In this document: in pieces, positions 24,341-33,079 of the stretch | Position numbering within the stretch: position 1 is the stretch's first letter | Layout of the letters: each line of letters begins with the position of its first letter | DNA from: Cellulophaga omnivescoria | GTDB lineage: Bacteria > Bacteroidota > Bacteroidia > Flavobacteriales > Flavobacteriaceae | DNA: 64,000 nt | Direction: 5' to 3' | NCBI RefSeq assembly: GCF_001999725.1 | Contig: NZ_MDDP01000010.1 | Span: 372,001-436,000, forward strand | Position numbers and translations under genes: made by a program | Notes under the pieces: generated by a model | The model's database searches: none | The model's input: only the letters and a program-made list of their open reading frames with translations | Told to the model about the DNA's origin: nothing

Positions 24341-25669
24341 ATGAAAAAGGTTTTATACCGTAATCAACTTTCTAAATTTTTGGGTGTCAATCTGATAGCT
24401 GCAATGCTATTTTCAGTATCCCTATTTTCTCAATCAGAAAATGCTGATCCTGCAAAGGGGAAACAGATCTTTAATCAGAATTGTGCATCATGTCACGCTC
24501 TTGATAGAAAAGGAACTGGTCCTGCTTTAAGGAATGTGGAGTCTCGTTTAGAGGAAGAAGGTTTGGATCGTGAGTGGATTTATGCGTGGGTTAAAAATAG
24601 TTCAGGTGTTATTAAGTCTGGGGACTCTTATGCGAATAAGATTTTTGCAGAGTATAATAATACTGCAATGACTGCTTTTCCTACATTAAGTAATGGGGAT
24701 ATTGATAATATCTTGGCTTATACTGCTGCAGTAGAAGAGAAGCCTGCTGCTAGTGCTGCTGTTCCTGCTTCAGGTGATGTGTCAGGTGGTTCCTCTAGTG
24801 GGGTTTCTAATGAGGTAATATTGGGGGCTTTGGCTTTAGTGTTTGCTTTGTTGGTTGCAATGTTGTTTATGGTTAATAAAACCTTACGTAATATTGCTAA
24901 AGCTAATGGTATTGATGTAGAGCGCGAAAAGGCTGAAAAAAGAATTCCAATTTGGAAGGCTTTTGTTCAGAATCAATTTTTGGTGTTGGTTTCTGTCATA
25001 TTTTTATTGCTTACAAGTGCTTATTTTGTCTATGGTTACTTTATGCAAGTTGGTGTAGATCAGGGTTATGAGCCTGTTCAGCCAATACATTTTTCTCATA
25101 AAGTGCATGCGGGTGATAATAAGGTTGATTGTAAGTATTGTCATTCTTCAGCTAGGGTTTCTAAAACTTCTGGTATTCCGTCACTAAATGTTTGTATGAA
25201 TTGCCATAAGTCAATTTATGAGTATAAGGGCAATCCAGAAGGTCCTTCTCAGTCTGATATTGAAAATGGTTATACAAATGAATTCTATACAAAAGAGATA
25301 AAGAAACTTTATGCTGCTGTAGGGTGGGATGAGGAAAATCAAAAATATACTGGTGAGTCTAAGCCTGTAGAGTGGGTTAGGATACATAATTTACCAGATT
25401 TTGTTTACTTTAATCACTCGCAACACGTTAGTGTTGCAGGTGTAGAGTGTCAAACTTGTCACGGTCCTATAGAGGAAATGGAAATTGTAAGTCAACATGC
25501 TCCTTTAACTATGGGTTGGTGTATTAATTGCCACAGAGAAACAAATGTGAAAATGGAAGGTAATGCTTATTATGATAAAATTCATGAAGAGCTTTCTAAG
25601 AAATATGGTGTAGAGAAGCTTACGGCTGCTATGCAAGGTGGTTTAGAATGTGGTAAGTGTCACTATTAA
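24341..25669 (+). CDS. actA: Alternative complex III multiheme cytochrome c subunit ActA with N-terminal cytochrome domain
   Basis: ActA is the periplasmic multiheme subunit of alternative complex III, a quinol:cytochrome c oxidoreductase replacing bc1. The 442-residue protein has a signal peptide ending LFSQ. A cytochrome c-like domain follows (CASCH near residue 48, with GTGPALRNVESR), then an Ala/Ser/Gly-rich linker, a membrane helix (about 155-178) and a second one near 210-233. A pentaheme domain completes it, with CKYCH (~263), CMNCH (~285), CQTCH (~369), CINCH (~393) and CGKCH (~436). Six heme sites in total. It is the first gene of the act-cox operon, 35 nt before actB. Confidence 0.92.
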   Translation: MKKVLYRNQLSKFLGVNLIAAMLFSVSLFSQSENADPAKGKQIFNQNCASCHALDRKGTGPALRNVESRLEEEGLDREWIYAWVKNSSGVIKSGDSYANKIFAEYNNTAMTAFPTLSNGDIDNILAYTAAVEEKPAASAAVPASGDVSGGSSSGVSNEVILGALALVFALLVAMLFMVNKTLRNIAKANGIDVEREKAEKRIPIWKAFVQNQFLVLVSVIFLLLTSAYFVYGYFMQVGVDQGYEPVQPIHFSHKVHAGDNKVDCKYCHSSARVSKTSGIPSLNVCMNCHKSIYEYKGNPEGPSQSDIENGYTNEFYTKEIKKLYAAVGWDEENQKYTGESKPVEWVRIHNLPDFVYFNHSQHVSVAGVECQTCHGPIEEMEIVSQHAPLTMGWCINCHRETNVKMEGNAYYDKIHEELSKKYGVEKLTAAMQGGLECGKCHY

Positions 25670-25704
25670 TTGATTGTAAAAGAAGATAATTTCAGATATA
25701 TCGT

Positions 25705-28700
25705 ATGTCATCAAACAAAAAATATTGGAAAAGCGAAGCGGAGTTAAATCCTAACGATTCCATTGTTGAGGCGCTAAAACAGAACGAATTTGTTCAGGAG
25801 ATTCCGGTTGAAGATTTCTTAGGTAATAAGGAAGGTTTGGCTTCTAGTTCTACAAACAGAAGGGATTTCTTAAAGTATGTAGGTTTTAGTACTGCTGCTG
25901 CAACAATGGCTGCTTGTGAGGGGCCTGTTGTAAAATCAATACCTTATGTTGTTCAGCCAGACCAAATTATTCCTGGTGTTGCTAATTATTATGCAACTAC
26001 AATAGCAGATGGTTTTGACTTTGCAAGTGTTTTAGTTAAAACTCGTGAGGGTAGGCCAATAAAGATTGAAAATAATACAGATGCTAAGGTTAACGGGTCT
26101 GCAAATGCTCGTGTGCAAGCTTCTGTTTTGTCATTATATGATAGTAAAAGGCTTCAGGGTCCTTTGGCTAAGGGAGAGGCTGTAGAGTGGTCTGCTTTAG
26201 ATGCTGCGGTAAAATCAAAACTTAGCGCGTTAAAGGGTGCTGATAAGCAAATAGCGTTATTAACGCAAACTTACGCTAGTCCGTCTACGTCTAGGTTGAT
26301 AGCTGAGTTTAAGAGTGTTTACGGAGAAAATGTAAATCATGTTACTTATGATGCTATTTCTGCCGATGCTGCTTTAAATGCTTTTGAGGAAAAGTATGGA
26401 GAGAGAGCTCTTGCTGATTATAACTTTGAAAAAGCGGAGTTAATTGTTTCTTTTGGAGCAGATTTTCTTGGTGATTGGCAAGGTGGTGGATATGATAGTG
26501 GTTATGCTGCTGGTCGTGTTCCTAAAAATGGAAAGATGTCTAGGCATATCCAGTTTGAGGCAAATATGTCGTTAACTGGTGCTAATGCAGATAAAAGGGT
26601 TTTGTTAACTCCTACGCAACAAAAAGTTGCTTTGGCAAAATTTTATGCTAAAGTAATGAATGTGTCTGTAGGTGGTGAATTGCCTGTAAATATTGAGAAA
26701 GCTGTTTTGGCTGCGGCTGAAGAGTTTAAAAAGGCTAAAGGTAAGGCTGTTGTTGTTACGGGGCTAGACGATAAAGATGCGCAAGCAGTTGTTTTAGCAA
26801 TTAATGAGAAGCAAGCAAGTGTTGCTTTTGATGCTAGAGCTCCAAAATATGTAAGACAAGGTAATGCTAAAGCTGTTGCTAAATTATTAGCAGATATGAA
26901 AGCTGGTAAAGTAGGTGCGCTTATTATGGATGGTGTTAACCCTGCTTATACAATGCCAAATGCGGGTGAATTTACAGATGCATTGGCTAAGGTAGATTTG
27001 TCGGTGGTTTTCTCACAGAGTAATAATGAAACTGTAGCTGTAGCTTCATATGCTGCTGCTGCACCTAATTATTTAGAGTCTTGGGGTGATGTTCAAATTA
27101 AAAAAGGACATTACGCTTTAATGCAACCAACAATTAAGGAGATTTTTGATACGCGTCAGTTCCAATCATCGTTATTAGTGTGGATGGGGTCTGATAAAAC
27201 GTATTATGATTATATAAAGGAAACTTGGAGTTCTTCTATATTAGGAGACGGTAAGTGGAATCAAGCATTGCATGATGGTGTTTATAAAGCTCCGTCAACT
27301 ATTATAGATGTCGTAGAAGAAACTGTAGCTTCAGTTGTTTCTGAAGAAGAGTCAATAGTGTCGTCTCTTGTGGACTTATCTATGGCGGCTTCAAAATTGT
27401 CTAAAGCATCTTCGTCTGGTATGGAGTTAGCTTTATACTCTAAAGTGGGTATGGGAGATGGTCAGCAGGCTAATAATCCTTGGTTACAAGAGTTTCCAGA
27501 TCCAATAACAAGAGTTTCTTGGGATAACTACGTTACTATATCTAAAGCTGATGCAGAAAAGCTAGAGCTTGTTAATGATCATGTTGCTAACGGAGGTTTA
27601 GATGGTAGTAAAGTAAATCTTAAAGTAGGAGATGTAGAGTTAAAGGCTGTTCCAGTAATTATTCAGCCTGGTCAGGCTCCTGGTTCTGTAGGTCTTTCTT
27701 TTGGTTATGGAAGAAAAGCTGGCTTACAAGCAGAAATGCAGACTGGTGTTAATGCTTATGCATTATATCAAGGAGGTGTTTCTAATCAATCTGTATCTGT
27801 GTCTAAGGCAGAAGGAATGCATGAGTTTGCTTGTGTGCAGCTTCATAAGACATTAATGGGTAGAGGTGATATAATCAAAGAAACTACATTAGAAATTTTT
27901 AATACTAAAGATCACGCAGAATGGAATCCTGTTCCTAAGGTATCTTTAAATCATAACGAGGTAGACGCTGTTTCAGTAAGTCTTTGGGATGATTTTGATC
28001 GTTCTGTTGGTCATCACTTTAACTTATCAATAGATTTAAATGCATGTACTGGTTGTGGAGCTTGTGTTATAGCTTGTCACGCAGAAAATAACGTGCCTGT
28101 TGTTGGTAAGGATGAAGTGCGTAAGTCTAGAGATATGCACTGGTTGCGTATAGATAGATATTATTCTTCTGAAGATACATTTGAAGGAGATAATGTTAAG
28201 AAAGATGAATTTGATGGTTTAACTGGAGATAAGGGTTCTTTAGGTGGATTTGGTGAGTTGGAAGATCCTTCTGCTAATCCTCAAGTAGCTTTCCAGCCAG
28301 TAATGTGTCAGCACTGTAATCACGCTCCATGTGAAACAGTTTGTCCTGTTGCTGCAACGTCTCACAGTAGACAAGGTCAAAACCATATGGCGTATAACAG
28401 ATGTGTTGGTACAAGATATTGTGCAAATAACTGTCCGTATAAAGTACGTCGTTTTAACTGGTTCTTGTATAATAACAATGACGAGTTTAATTACCATATG
28501 AATAATGATTTAGGTAAAATGGTAATTAACCCAGATGTAAATGTTCGTTCTCGTGGAGTAATGGAGAAATGCTCTATGTGTATTCAAATGACTCAAAAGT
28601 CTATTTTAGATGCTAAGAGAGACGGACGCACAGTAAAAGATAGTGAATTCCAAACAGCTTGTTCTGCTGCATGTAGTAGTGGTGCAATGGTATTTGGAGA

Positions 28701-28830
28701 TGTAAATGATAAGGAGAGTGAAGTTGCTGAGTTAAAAGAAAGCAACCGTATGTATCATTTATTAGAGCACATTGGTACAAAGCCAAATGTTTTCTATCAT
28801 GTTAAAGTGAGAAATACACAAGAATCATAA
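25705..28830 (+). CDS. actB: Alternative complex III iron-sulfur subunit ActB (molybdopterin oxidoreductase-like)
   Basis: ActB is the large periplasmic iron-sulfur subunit of alternative complex III. The 1041-residue protein has a twin-arginine-like motif set in from the N-terminus (NRRDFLKYVGFSTAAA near residue 51) followed by MAACEGP, which resembles a lipobox. Residues about 75-720 resemble molybdopterin oxidoreductases; homologues are known to lack the cofactor. The C-terminal part has ferredoxin-like clusters: CTGCGACVIACHAEN (~781), CQHCNHAPCETVCP (~868), CVGTRYCANNCPYK (~900) and CSMCIQM with CSAACSSGA (~955-985). It lies between actA and actC, 32 nt before actC. Confidence 0.95.
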   Translation: MSSNKKYWKSEAELNPNDSIVEALKQNEFVQEIPVEDFLGNKEGLASSSTNRRDFLKYVGFSTAAATMAACEGPVVKSIPYVVQPDQIIPGVANYYATTIADGFDFASVLVKTREGRPIKIENNTDAKVNGSANARVQASVLSLYDSKRLQGPLAKGEAVEWSALDAAVKSKLSALKGADKQIALLTQTYASPSTSRLIAEFKSVYGENVNHVTYDAISADAALNAFEEKYGERALADYNFEKAELIVSFGADFLGDWQGGGYDSGYAAGRVPKNGKMSRHIQFEANMSLTGANADKRVLLTPTQQKVALAKFYAKVMNVSVGGELPVNIEKAVLAAAEEFKKAKGKAVVVTGLDDKDAQAVVLAINEKQASVAFDARAPKYVRQGNAKAVAKLLADMKAGKVGALIMDGVNPAYTMPNAGEFTDALAKVDLSVVFSQSNNETVAVASYAAAAPNYLESWGDVQIKKGHYALMQPTIKEIFDTRQFQSSLLVWMGSDKTYYDYIKETWSSSILGDGKWNQALHDGVYKAPSTIIDVVEETVASVVSEEESIVSSLVDLSMAASKLSKASSSGMELALYSKVGMGDGQQANNPWLQEFPDPITRVSWDNYVTISKADAEKLELVNDHVANGGLDGSKVNLKVGDVELKAVPVIIQPGQAPGSVGLSFGYGRKAGLQAEMQTGVNAYALYQGGVSNQSVSVSKAEGMHEFACVQLHKTLMGRGDIIKETTLEIFNTKDHAEWNPVPKVSLNHNEVDAVSVSLWDDFDRSVGHHFNLSIDLNACTGCGACVIACHAENNVPVVGKDEVRKSRDMHWLRIDRYYSSEDTFEGDNVKKDEFDGLTGDKGSLGGFGELEDPSANPQVAFQPVMCQHCNHAPCETVCPVAATSHSRQGQNHMAYNRCVGTRYCANNCPYKVRRFNWFLYNNNDEFNYHMNNDLGKMVINPDVNVRSRGVMEKCSMCIQMTQKSILDAKRDGRTVKDSEFQTACSAACSSGAMVFGDVNDKESEVAELKESNRMYHLLEHIGTKPNVFYHVKVRNTQES

Positions 28831-28862
28831 TTAATTAACGGAACGTAACTAGAACATAAATT

Positions 28863-30602
28863 ATGGCGTCGCATTACGAAGCACCTATACGAAAACCCCT
28901 AGTAATTGGAGATAAAGGATACCACGATGTAACTGTGGATATTGCTGCTCCTGTAGAAGGGAAAGCAAATAAGCAGTGGTGGATTGTTTTCTCTATTGCA
29001 CTAATAGCATTCCTTTGGGGAGTTGGTTGTATAATTTACACAGTATCTACAGGTATTGGTACTTGGGGATTAAATAAAACAGTAGGCTGGGCCTGGGATA
29101 TTACCAACTTTGTATGGTGGGTAGGTATTGGGCACGCAGGAACATTAATTTCTGCAGTACTATTGCTTTTTAGACAAAAATGGAGAATGGCAATTAACCG
29201 TTCTGCAGAAGCAATGACAATTTTTTCTGTAGTACAAGCAGGTTTATTTCCAATAATACATATGGGGCGTCCTTGGTTGGCGTACTGGGTATTACCTATT
29301 CCAAACCAATTTGGTTCATTATGGGTAAACTTTAACTCACCTTTATTATGGGATGTATTTGCAATTTCTACGTACTTATCGGTATCATTAGTTTTCTGGT
29401 GGACGGGTCTTTTACCGGATTTTGCAATGTTACGTGATAGAGCAATTAAGCCATTTCAGAAAAAAATATATAGTTTATTAAGTTTTGGTTGGACAGGTAG
29501 AGCTAAAGATTGGCAACGTTTTGAAGAGGTTTCTCTTGTTTTAGCTGGTTTGGCAACTCCACTTGTACTTTCTGTACATACAATTGTATCTTTTGACTTT
29601 GCTACATCTGTAATTCCAGGTTGGCATACAACAATATTCCCTCCTTACTTTGTGGCGGGTGCAATTTTCTCTGGGTTTGCAATGGTAAACACATTGCTTA
29701 TAATTATGAGAAAAGTATGTAGTTTAGAAGCTTATATTACAATTCAGCATATAGAATTAATGAACATTGTAATTATGATTACTGGTTCTATAGTTGGTTG
29801 TGCATACATTACAGAGCTGTTTATGGCTTGGTATTCTGGAGTAGAGTATGAGCAGTATGCATTTTTAAACAGAGCAACAGGTCCTTACGCTTGGGCATAT
29901 TGGGCAATGATGTCTTGTAACGTTTTCTCTCCGCAGTTTATGTGGTCTAAAAAATTACGTACTAGTATTATGTTCTCTTTTGCTATATCTATTGTAGTAA
30001 ACATAGGAATGTGGTTTGAGCGTTTTGTGATTATTGTAACATCATTACATAGAGATTATTTACCATCTTCATGGACAATGTTCTCTCCTACATTTGTAGA
30101 TATAGGCATTTTTATTGGTACAATAGGTTTCTTCTTTGTATTGTTCTTGTTATATTCTAGAACATTCCCTGTAATAGCTCAGGCAGAAGTTAAATCAATT
30201 CTTAAGTCTTCTGGTAGTAAATACAAGAAATTAAGAGATGCTGGGAAACCATTATATACTATGCCAGAAAAAACAATATATACAAATACGGTTGCTGCAA
30301 CAGCAGTTCCTTCAGAAGAGGTAGTTGTTAATAATGATGAAGAAAAGGTTTCAGACTTATTAAGTTCTATAGGTAAGTTTGATGTGGCAACAGATACGCC
30401 AGATGACCTTAAACAGGTTAAAGGTATTGGTCCACAGATGGAACAGACACTAAATCAGATTGGGATATATAGCTTTGCTCAGGTTAGTAAAATGACTCAG
30501 AAAGAGTATGATTTGTTAGATTCTATAACAGGATCTTTCCCAGGAAGAGCACAAAGAGATGATTGGGCTGGACAAGCCAAGAACTTAAATAACAATAAAT
30601 AA
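28863..30602 (+). CDS. actC: Alternative complex III membrane subunit ActC (NrfD-like) with helix-hairpin-helix-like tail
   Basis: ActC is the NrfD-like quinol-binding membrane subunit of alternative complex III. The 579-residue protein has about ten membrane helices over residues 40-445. Typical segments are WWVGIGHAGTLISAVLL, FPIIHMGRPWLAYW and LSVHTIVSFDFATSVIPGWH. After residue 450 the sequence becomes soluble, and from about 513 there is a module DDLKQVKGIGPQMEQTLNQI followed by IYSFAQVSKMT and ending DDWAGQAKNLNNNK. This resembles a helix-hairpin-helix unit and matches the C-terminal extension of ribosomal protein S2 at 1.4-1.65 kb. ActC homologues do not need this part. It lies 2 nt before actD. 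Confidence 0.95.
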   Translation: MASHYEAPIRKPLVIGDKGYHDVTVDIAAPVEGKANKQWWIVFSIALIAFLWGVGCIIYTVSTGIGTWGLNKTVGWAWDITNFVWWVGIGHAGTLISAVLLLFRQKWRMAINRSAEAMTIFSVVQAGLFPIIHMGRPWLAYWVLPIPNQFGSLWVNFNSPLLWDVFAISTYLSVSLVFWWTGLLPDFAMLRDRAIKPFQKKIYSLLSFGWTGRAKDWQRFEEVSLVLAGLATPLVLSVHTIVSFDFATSVIPGWHTTIFPPYFVAGAIFSGFAMVNTLLIIMRKVCSLEAYITIQHIELMNIVIMITGSIVGCAYITELFMAWYSGVEYEQYAFLNRATGPYAWAYWAMMSCNVFSPQFMWSKKLRTSIMFSFAISIVVNIGMWFERFVIIVTSLHRDYLPSSWTMFSPTFVDIGIFIGTIGFFFVLFLLYSRTFPVIAQAEVKSILKSSGSKYKKLRDAGKPLYTMPEKTIYTNTVAATAVPSEEVVVNNDEEKVSDLLSSIGKFDVATDTPDDLKQVKGIGPQMEQTLNQIGIYSFAQVSKMTQKEYDLLDSITGSFPGRAQRDDWAGQAKNLNNNK

Positions 30603-30604
30603 TT

Positions 30605-31126
30605 ATGGCATCTAAAGTTATTCACGCATTTTATAATGATGATGATATATTGATGCTCGCTGTTAAGAAAGTAAAAGCAGCTAAGCATCATATAGAAGAG
30701 GTATATTGTCCTTTTCCAGTTCACGGATTAGACAAAGCTATGGGGCTTGCTCCTACCAAAATAGCCATAACTGCCTTTATTTATGGATGTATAGGTATTA
30801 CAATAGCAACTCTTATGATGAATTACATCATGATAGAAGATTGGCCTCAGGACATAGGTGGTAAACCTAGTTTTAGTTACCTAGAAAATATGCCAGCATT
30901 TGTTCCTATTATGTTTGAACTTACGGTTTTCTTTGCAGCACACTTAATGGTTATTACTTTTTATATGAGAAGTAAATTATGGCCTTTTAAACAAGCTGAG
31001 AATCCAGACGTAAGAACTACTGATGATCTATTTTTAATGGAAATAGAAATTCATGATAATGAAGAAGAGTTAAAATCTTTATTAGCAGATACAGGAGCAG
31101 TAGAAATTAATATTTCAGAAAAATAG
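30605..31126 (+). CDS. actD: Alternative complex III subunit ActD (DUF3341)
   Basis: ActD is a small membrane subunit of alternative complex III (DUF3341). The 173-residue protein has the family's N-terminal soluble stretch (HAFYNDDDILMLAVKKVKA, then VYCPFPVHGLDKAMGL), followed by two membrane helices (about 55-80 and 100-125) around the loop DIGGKPSFSYLENMPAFVPI. The C-terminal soluble part ends in an acidic segment. It starts 2 nt after actC and stops 14 nt before actE, so translational coupling with actC is likely. Length and motifs are normal. Confidence 0.94.
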   Translation: MASKVIHAFYNDDDILMLAVKKVKAAKHHIEEVYCPFPVHGLDKAMGLAPTKIAITAFIYGCIGITIATLMMNYIMIEDWPQDIGGKPSFSYLENMPAFVPIMFELTVFFAAHLMVITFYMRSKLWPFKQAENPDVRTTDDLFLMEIEIHDNEEELKSLLADTGAVEINISEK

Positions 31127-31140
31127 TCTTAATAATAGTT

Positions 31141-31701
31141 ATGAAGATATTTAAAAATATAGGTTTGGTTTTGGGAGTTGCTCTTCTTTTAGCATCTTGT
31201 GCAGATAAGAATAGCCCTAATTACCAGTATATGCCTAATATGTACGAAGCAGTAGGTTATGAAACTTACCAAGAAGTGGATTTTTTACCTACTGGTATGG
31301 AAGCTGGTTTACCTGTAGAAAATACAATTTCTAGAGGTCATATGCCTTATGAGTTTGCGAATGATCTAGAAGGTAAAGAATTAGCTCGTTTGCAGGCTAG
31401 CCCATTAGATTCTTTAAAAGTTGAAGCTAATTTAGCTAATGGAAAAGAATTGTACGCTATCAACTGTGCTATATGTCACGGTAATAAGGGAGATGGTCAG
31501 GGTAATTTAGTGAAAAGAGAAAAAATATTAGGTGTTCCTAGTTATGCAGATGCAGGTAGAAATATTACTGTAGGTAGCACTTACCATACTATTTATTACG
31601 GATTAAACTCAATGGGTTCATACGCTAATCAGCTAAATCATGAAGAGCGTTGGCAAGTTGCTGAATACGTAATGCAATTGAAACAAGACTTAACTAAATA
31701 A
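31141..31701 (+). CDS. actE: Alternative complex III monoheme cytochrome c lipoprotein ActE
   Basis: ActE is the monoheme cytochrome c subunit that carries electrons from ActA towards the oxidase. The 186-residue protein has a lipoprotein signal (hydrophobic stretch then LLASC, Cys near residue 20). A spacer contains PNMYEAVGYETYQ and the PVENTISRGHMPYEF motif common to ActE, then comes a cytochrome c domain with CAICHGNKGDGQG near residue 108. The methionine axial ligand is probably in LNSMGSYANQL near 160. It is 16 nt before actF. Confidence 0.94.
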   Translation: MKIFKNIGLVLGVALLLASCADKNSPNYQYMPNMYEAVGYETYQEVDFLPTGMEAGLPVENTISRGHMPYEFANDLEGKELARLQASPLDSLKVEANLANGKELYAINCAICHGNKGDGQGNLVKREKILGVPSYADAGRNITVGSTYHTIYYGLNSMGSYANQLNHEERWQVAEYVMQLKQDLTK

Positions 31702-31717
31702 TACATAGATTAAGAAT

Positions 31718-33043
31718 ATGTACACTTTTTCAAACAGACTAAAAATAGCTTCTTTTATATTAATGGCTGTTGGTGCTATAGGTATCGCTATAGGTTTTAT
31801 TACAATGCCTAGTACAGTAGAAGACGCTAAAGAAATTGTAGCAAGTCATAGTGATGGTCACGGCGATCACCAAGCTGCTGCAGAAACGCATAACACTAAT
31901 ACTCATGGAGAAACTGCGCACGCAGAAGGACATGATAGCAAACATGATGAGCATTTATTACATCAATTGCAAAATAAGCCTTGGTCTGCATTGTATGTAG
32001 CGGCTTTCTTTTTCTTTATGATAGCATTGGGTGTGTTGGCATTTTATGCAATACAAAGAGCGGCTCAAGCGGGTTGGTCTCCATTGTTATTTAGAGTTAT
32101 GGAAGGTATAACATCTTATATTGTTCCTGGGGGTATAATTGTATTTGTAATTCTTGCAGCTTCTGTTGCGCATATGAACCATTTATTTGTTTGGATGGAT
32201 GCAGATGTTGTAGCTGAAGATAAATTATTACAAGGAAAAGCAGGATATTTAAACGGAACTTTCTTTTTAATTAGAGCTGCTATTTTCTTAGGAGGATGGA
32301 TTGCTTACAGAACTATATCTCGTAAATTATCTTTAGCTCAAGATGAAGCTGATGATAATACAAATTTTGTAAAAAACTTTAGATGGTCTGCTGGCTTCTT
32401 AGTATTCTATCTAGTTTCAGAATCTATGATGTCATGGGATTGGATAATGAGTGTAGATCCACACTGGTTTAGTACTTTGTTTGGTTGGTATGTATTTGCT
32501 AGTATGTTTGTCTCTGGTATAACAGTTATAGCTATGGTAACCATTTACCTGAAGTCTAAAGGCTTGCTGGAGGATGTTAATGATAGCCATATACATGATT
32601 TAGCTAAATTTATGTTTGGTATTAGTATTTTCTGGACATACTTATGGTTTGCACAGTTTATGCTTATCTGGTATGCTAATATTCCGGAAGAGGTTACTTA
32701 TTATGTAACAAGGATACAGGATTATAACTTACCGTTCTTTGGGATGATAGCTATGAACTTCTTGTTTCCATTATTATTGTTAATGAATAGTGATTATAAA
32801 AGAGTTAACTGGTTTGTTGTTATGGCAGGTGTAGTTATACTTGCAGGTCACTACTTAGATATATTTAATATGATTATGCCTGCAACGGTTGGCGATCAAT
32901 GGTCAATAGGATTATCAGAAATATGTTCTGTGTTGTTCTTTGCAGGTTTGTTTATTTTTGTTGTATTTAGAGCTTTAGCTACTGCTCCTTTACAGCCAAA
33001 AAGAAACCCATTTATTGGCGAAAGCAAGCATTTTCATTATTAA
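31718..33043 (+). CDS. actF: Alternative complex III membrane subunit ActF
   Basis: ActF is the second large membrane subunit of alternative complex III, related to ActC. The 441-residue protein has a first membrane helix (about 10-30), then a soluble loop with ten histidines in 39 residues (H44 to H82), then about nine further helices from residue 90 on. Recognisable segments are KPWSALYVAAFFFFMIALGV, SESMMSWDWIMSVDPHWFST and MFGISIFWTYLWFAQFMLIWY. The His-rich loop is unusual in density and could bind metal; this is inferred. It lies 36 nt before coxB. Confidence 0.94.
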   Translation: MYTFSNRLKIASFILMAVGAIGIAIGFITMPSTVEDAKEIVASHSDGHGDHQAAAETHNTNTHGETAHAEGHDSKHDEHLLHQLQNKPWSALYVAAFFFFMIALGVLAFYAIQRAAQAGWSPLLFRVMEGITSYIVPGGIIVFVILAASVAHMNHLFVWMDADVVAEDKLLQGKAGYLNGTFFLIRAAIFLGGWIAYRTISRKLSLAQDEADDNTNFVKNFRWSAGFLVFYLVSESMMSWDWIMSVDPHWFSTLFGWYVFASMFVSGITVIAMVTIYLKSKGLLEDVNDSHIHDLAKFMFGISIFWTYLWFAQFMLIWYANIPEEVTYYVTRIQDYNLPFFGMIAMNFLFPLLLLMNSDYKRVNWFVVMAGVVILAGHYLDIFNMIMPATVGDQWSIGLSEICSVLFFAGLFIFVVFRALATAPLQPKRNPFIGESKHFHY

Positions 33044-33079
33044 TAAGGAAGTTTACAACAGCATAAAATAAATCATACA

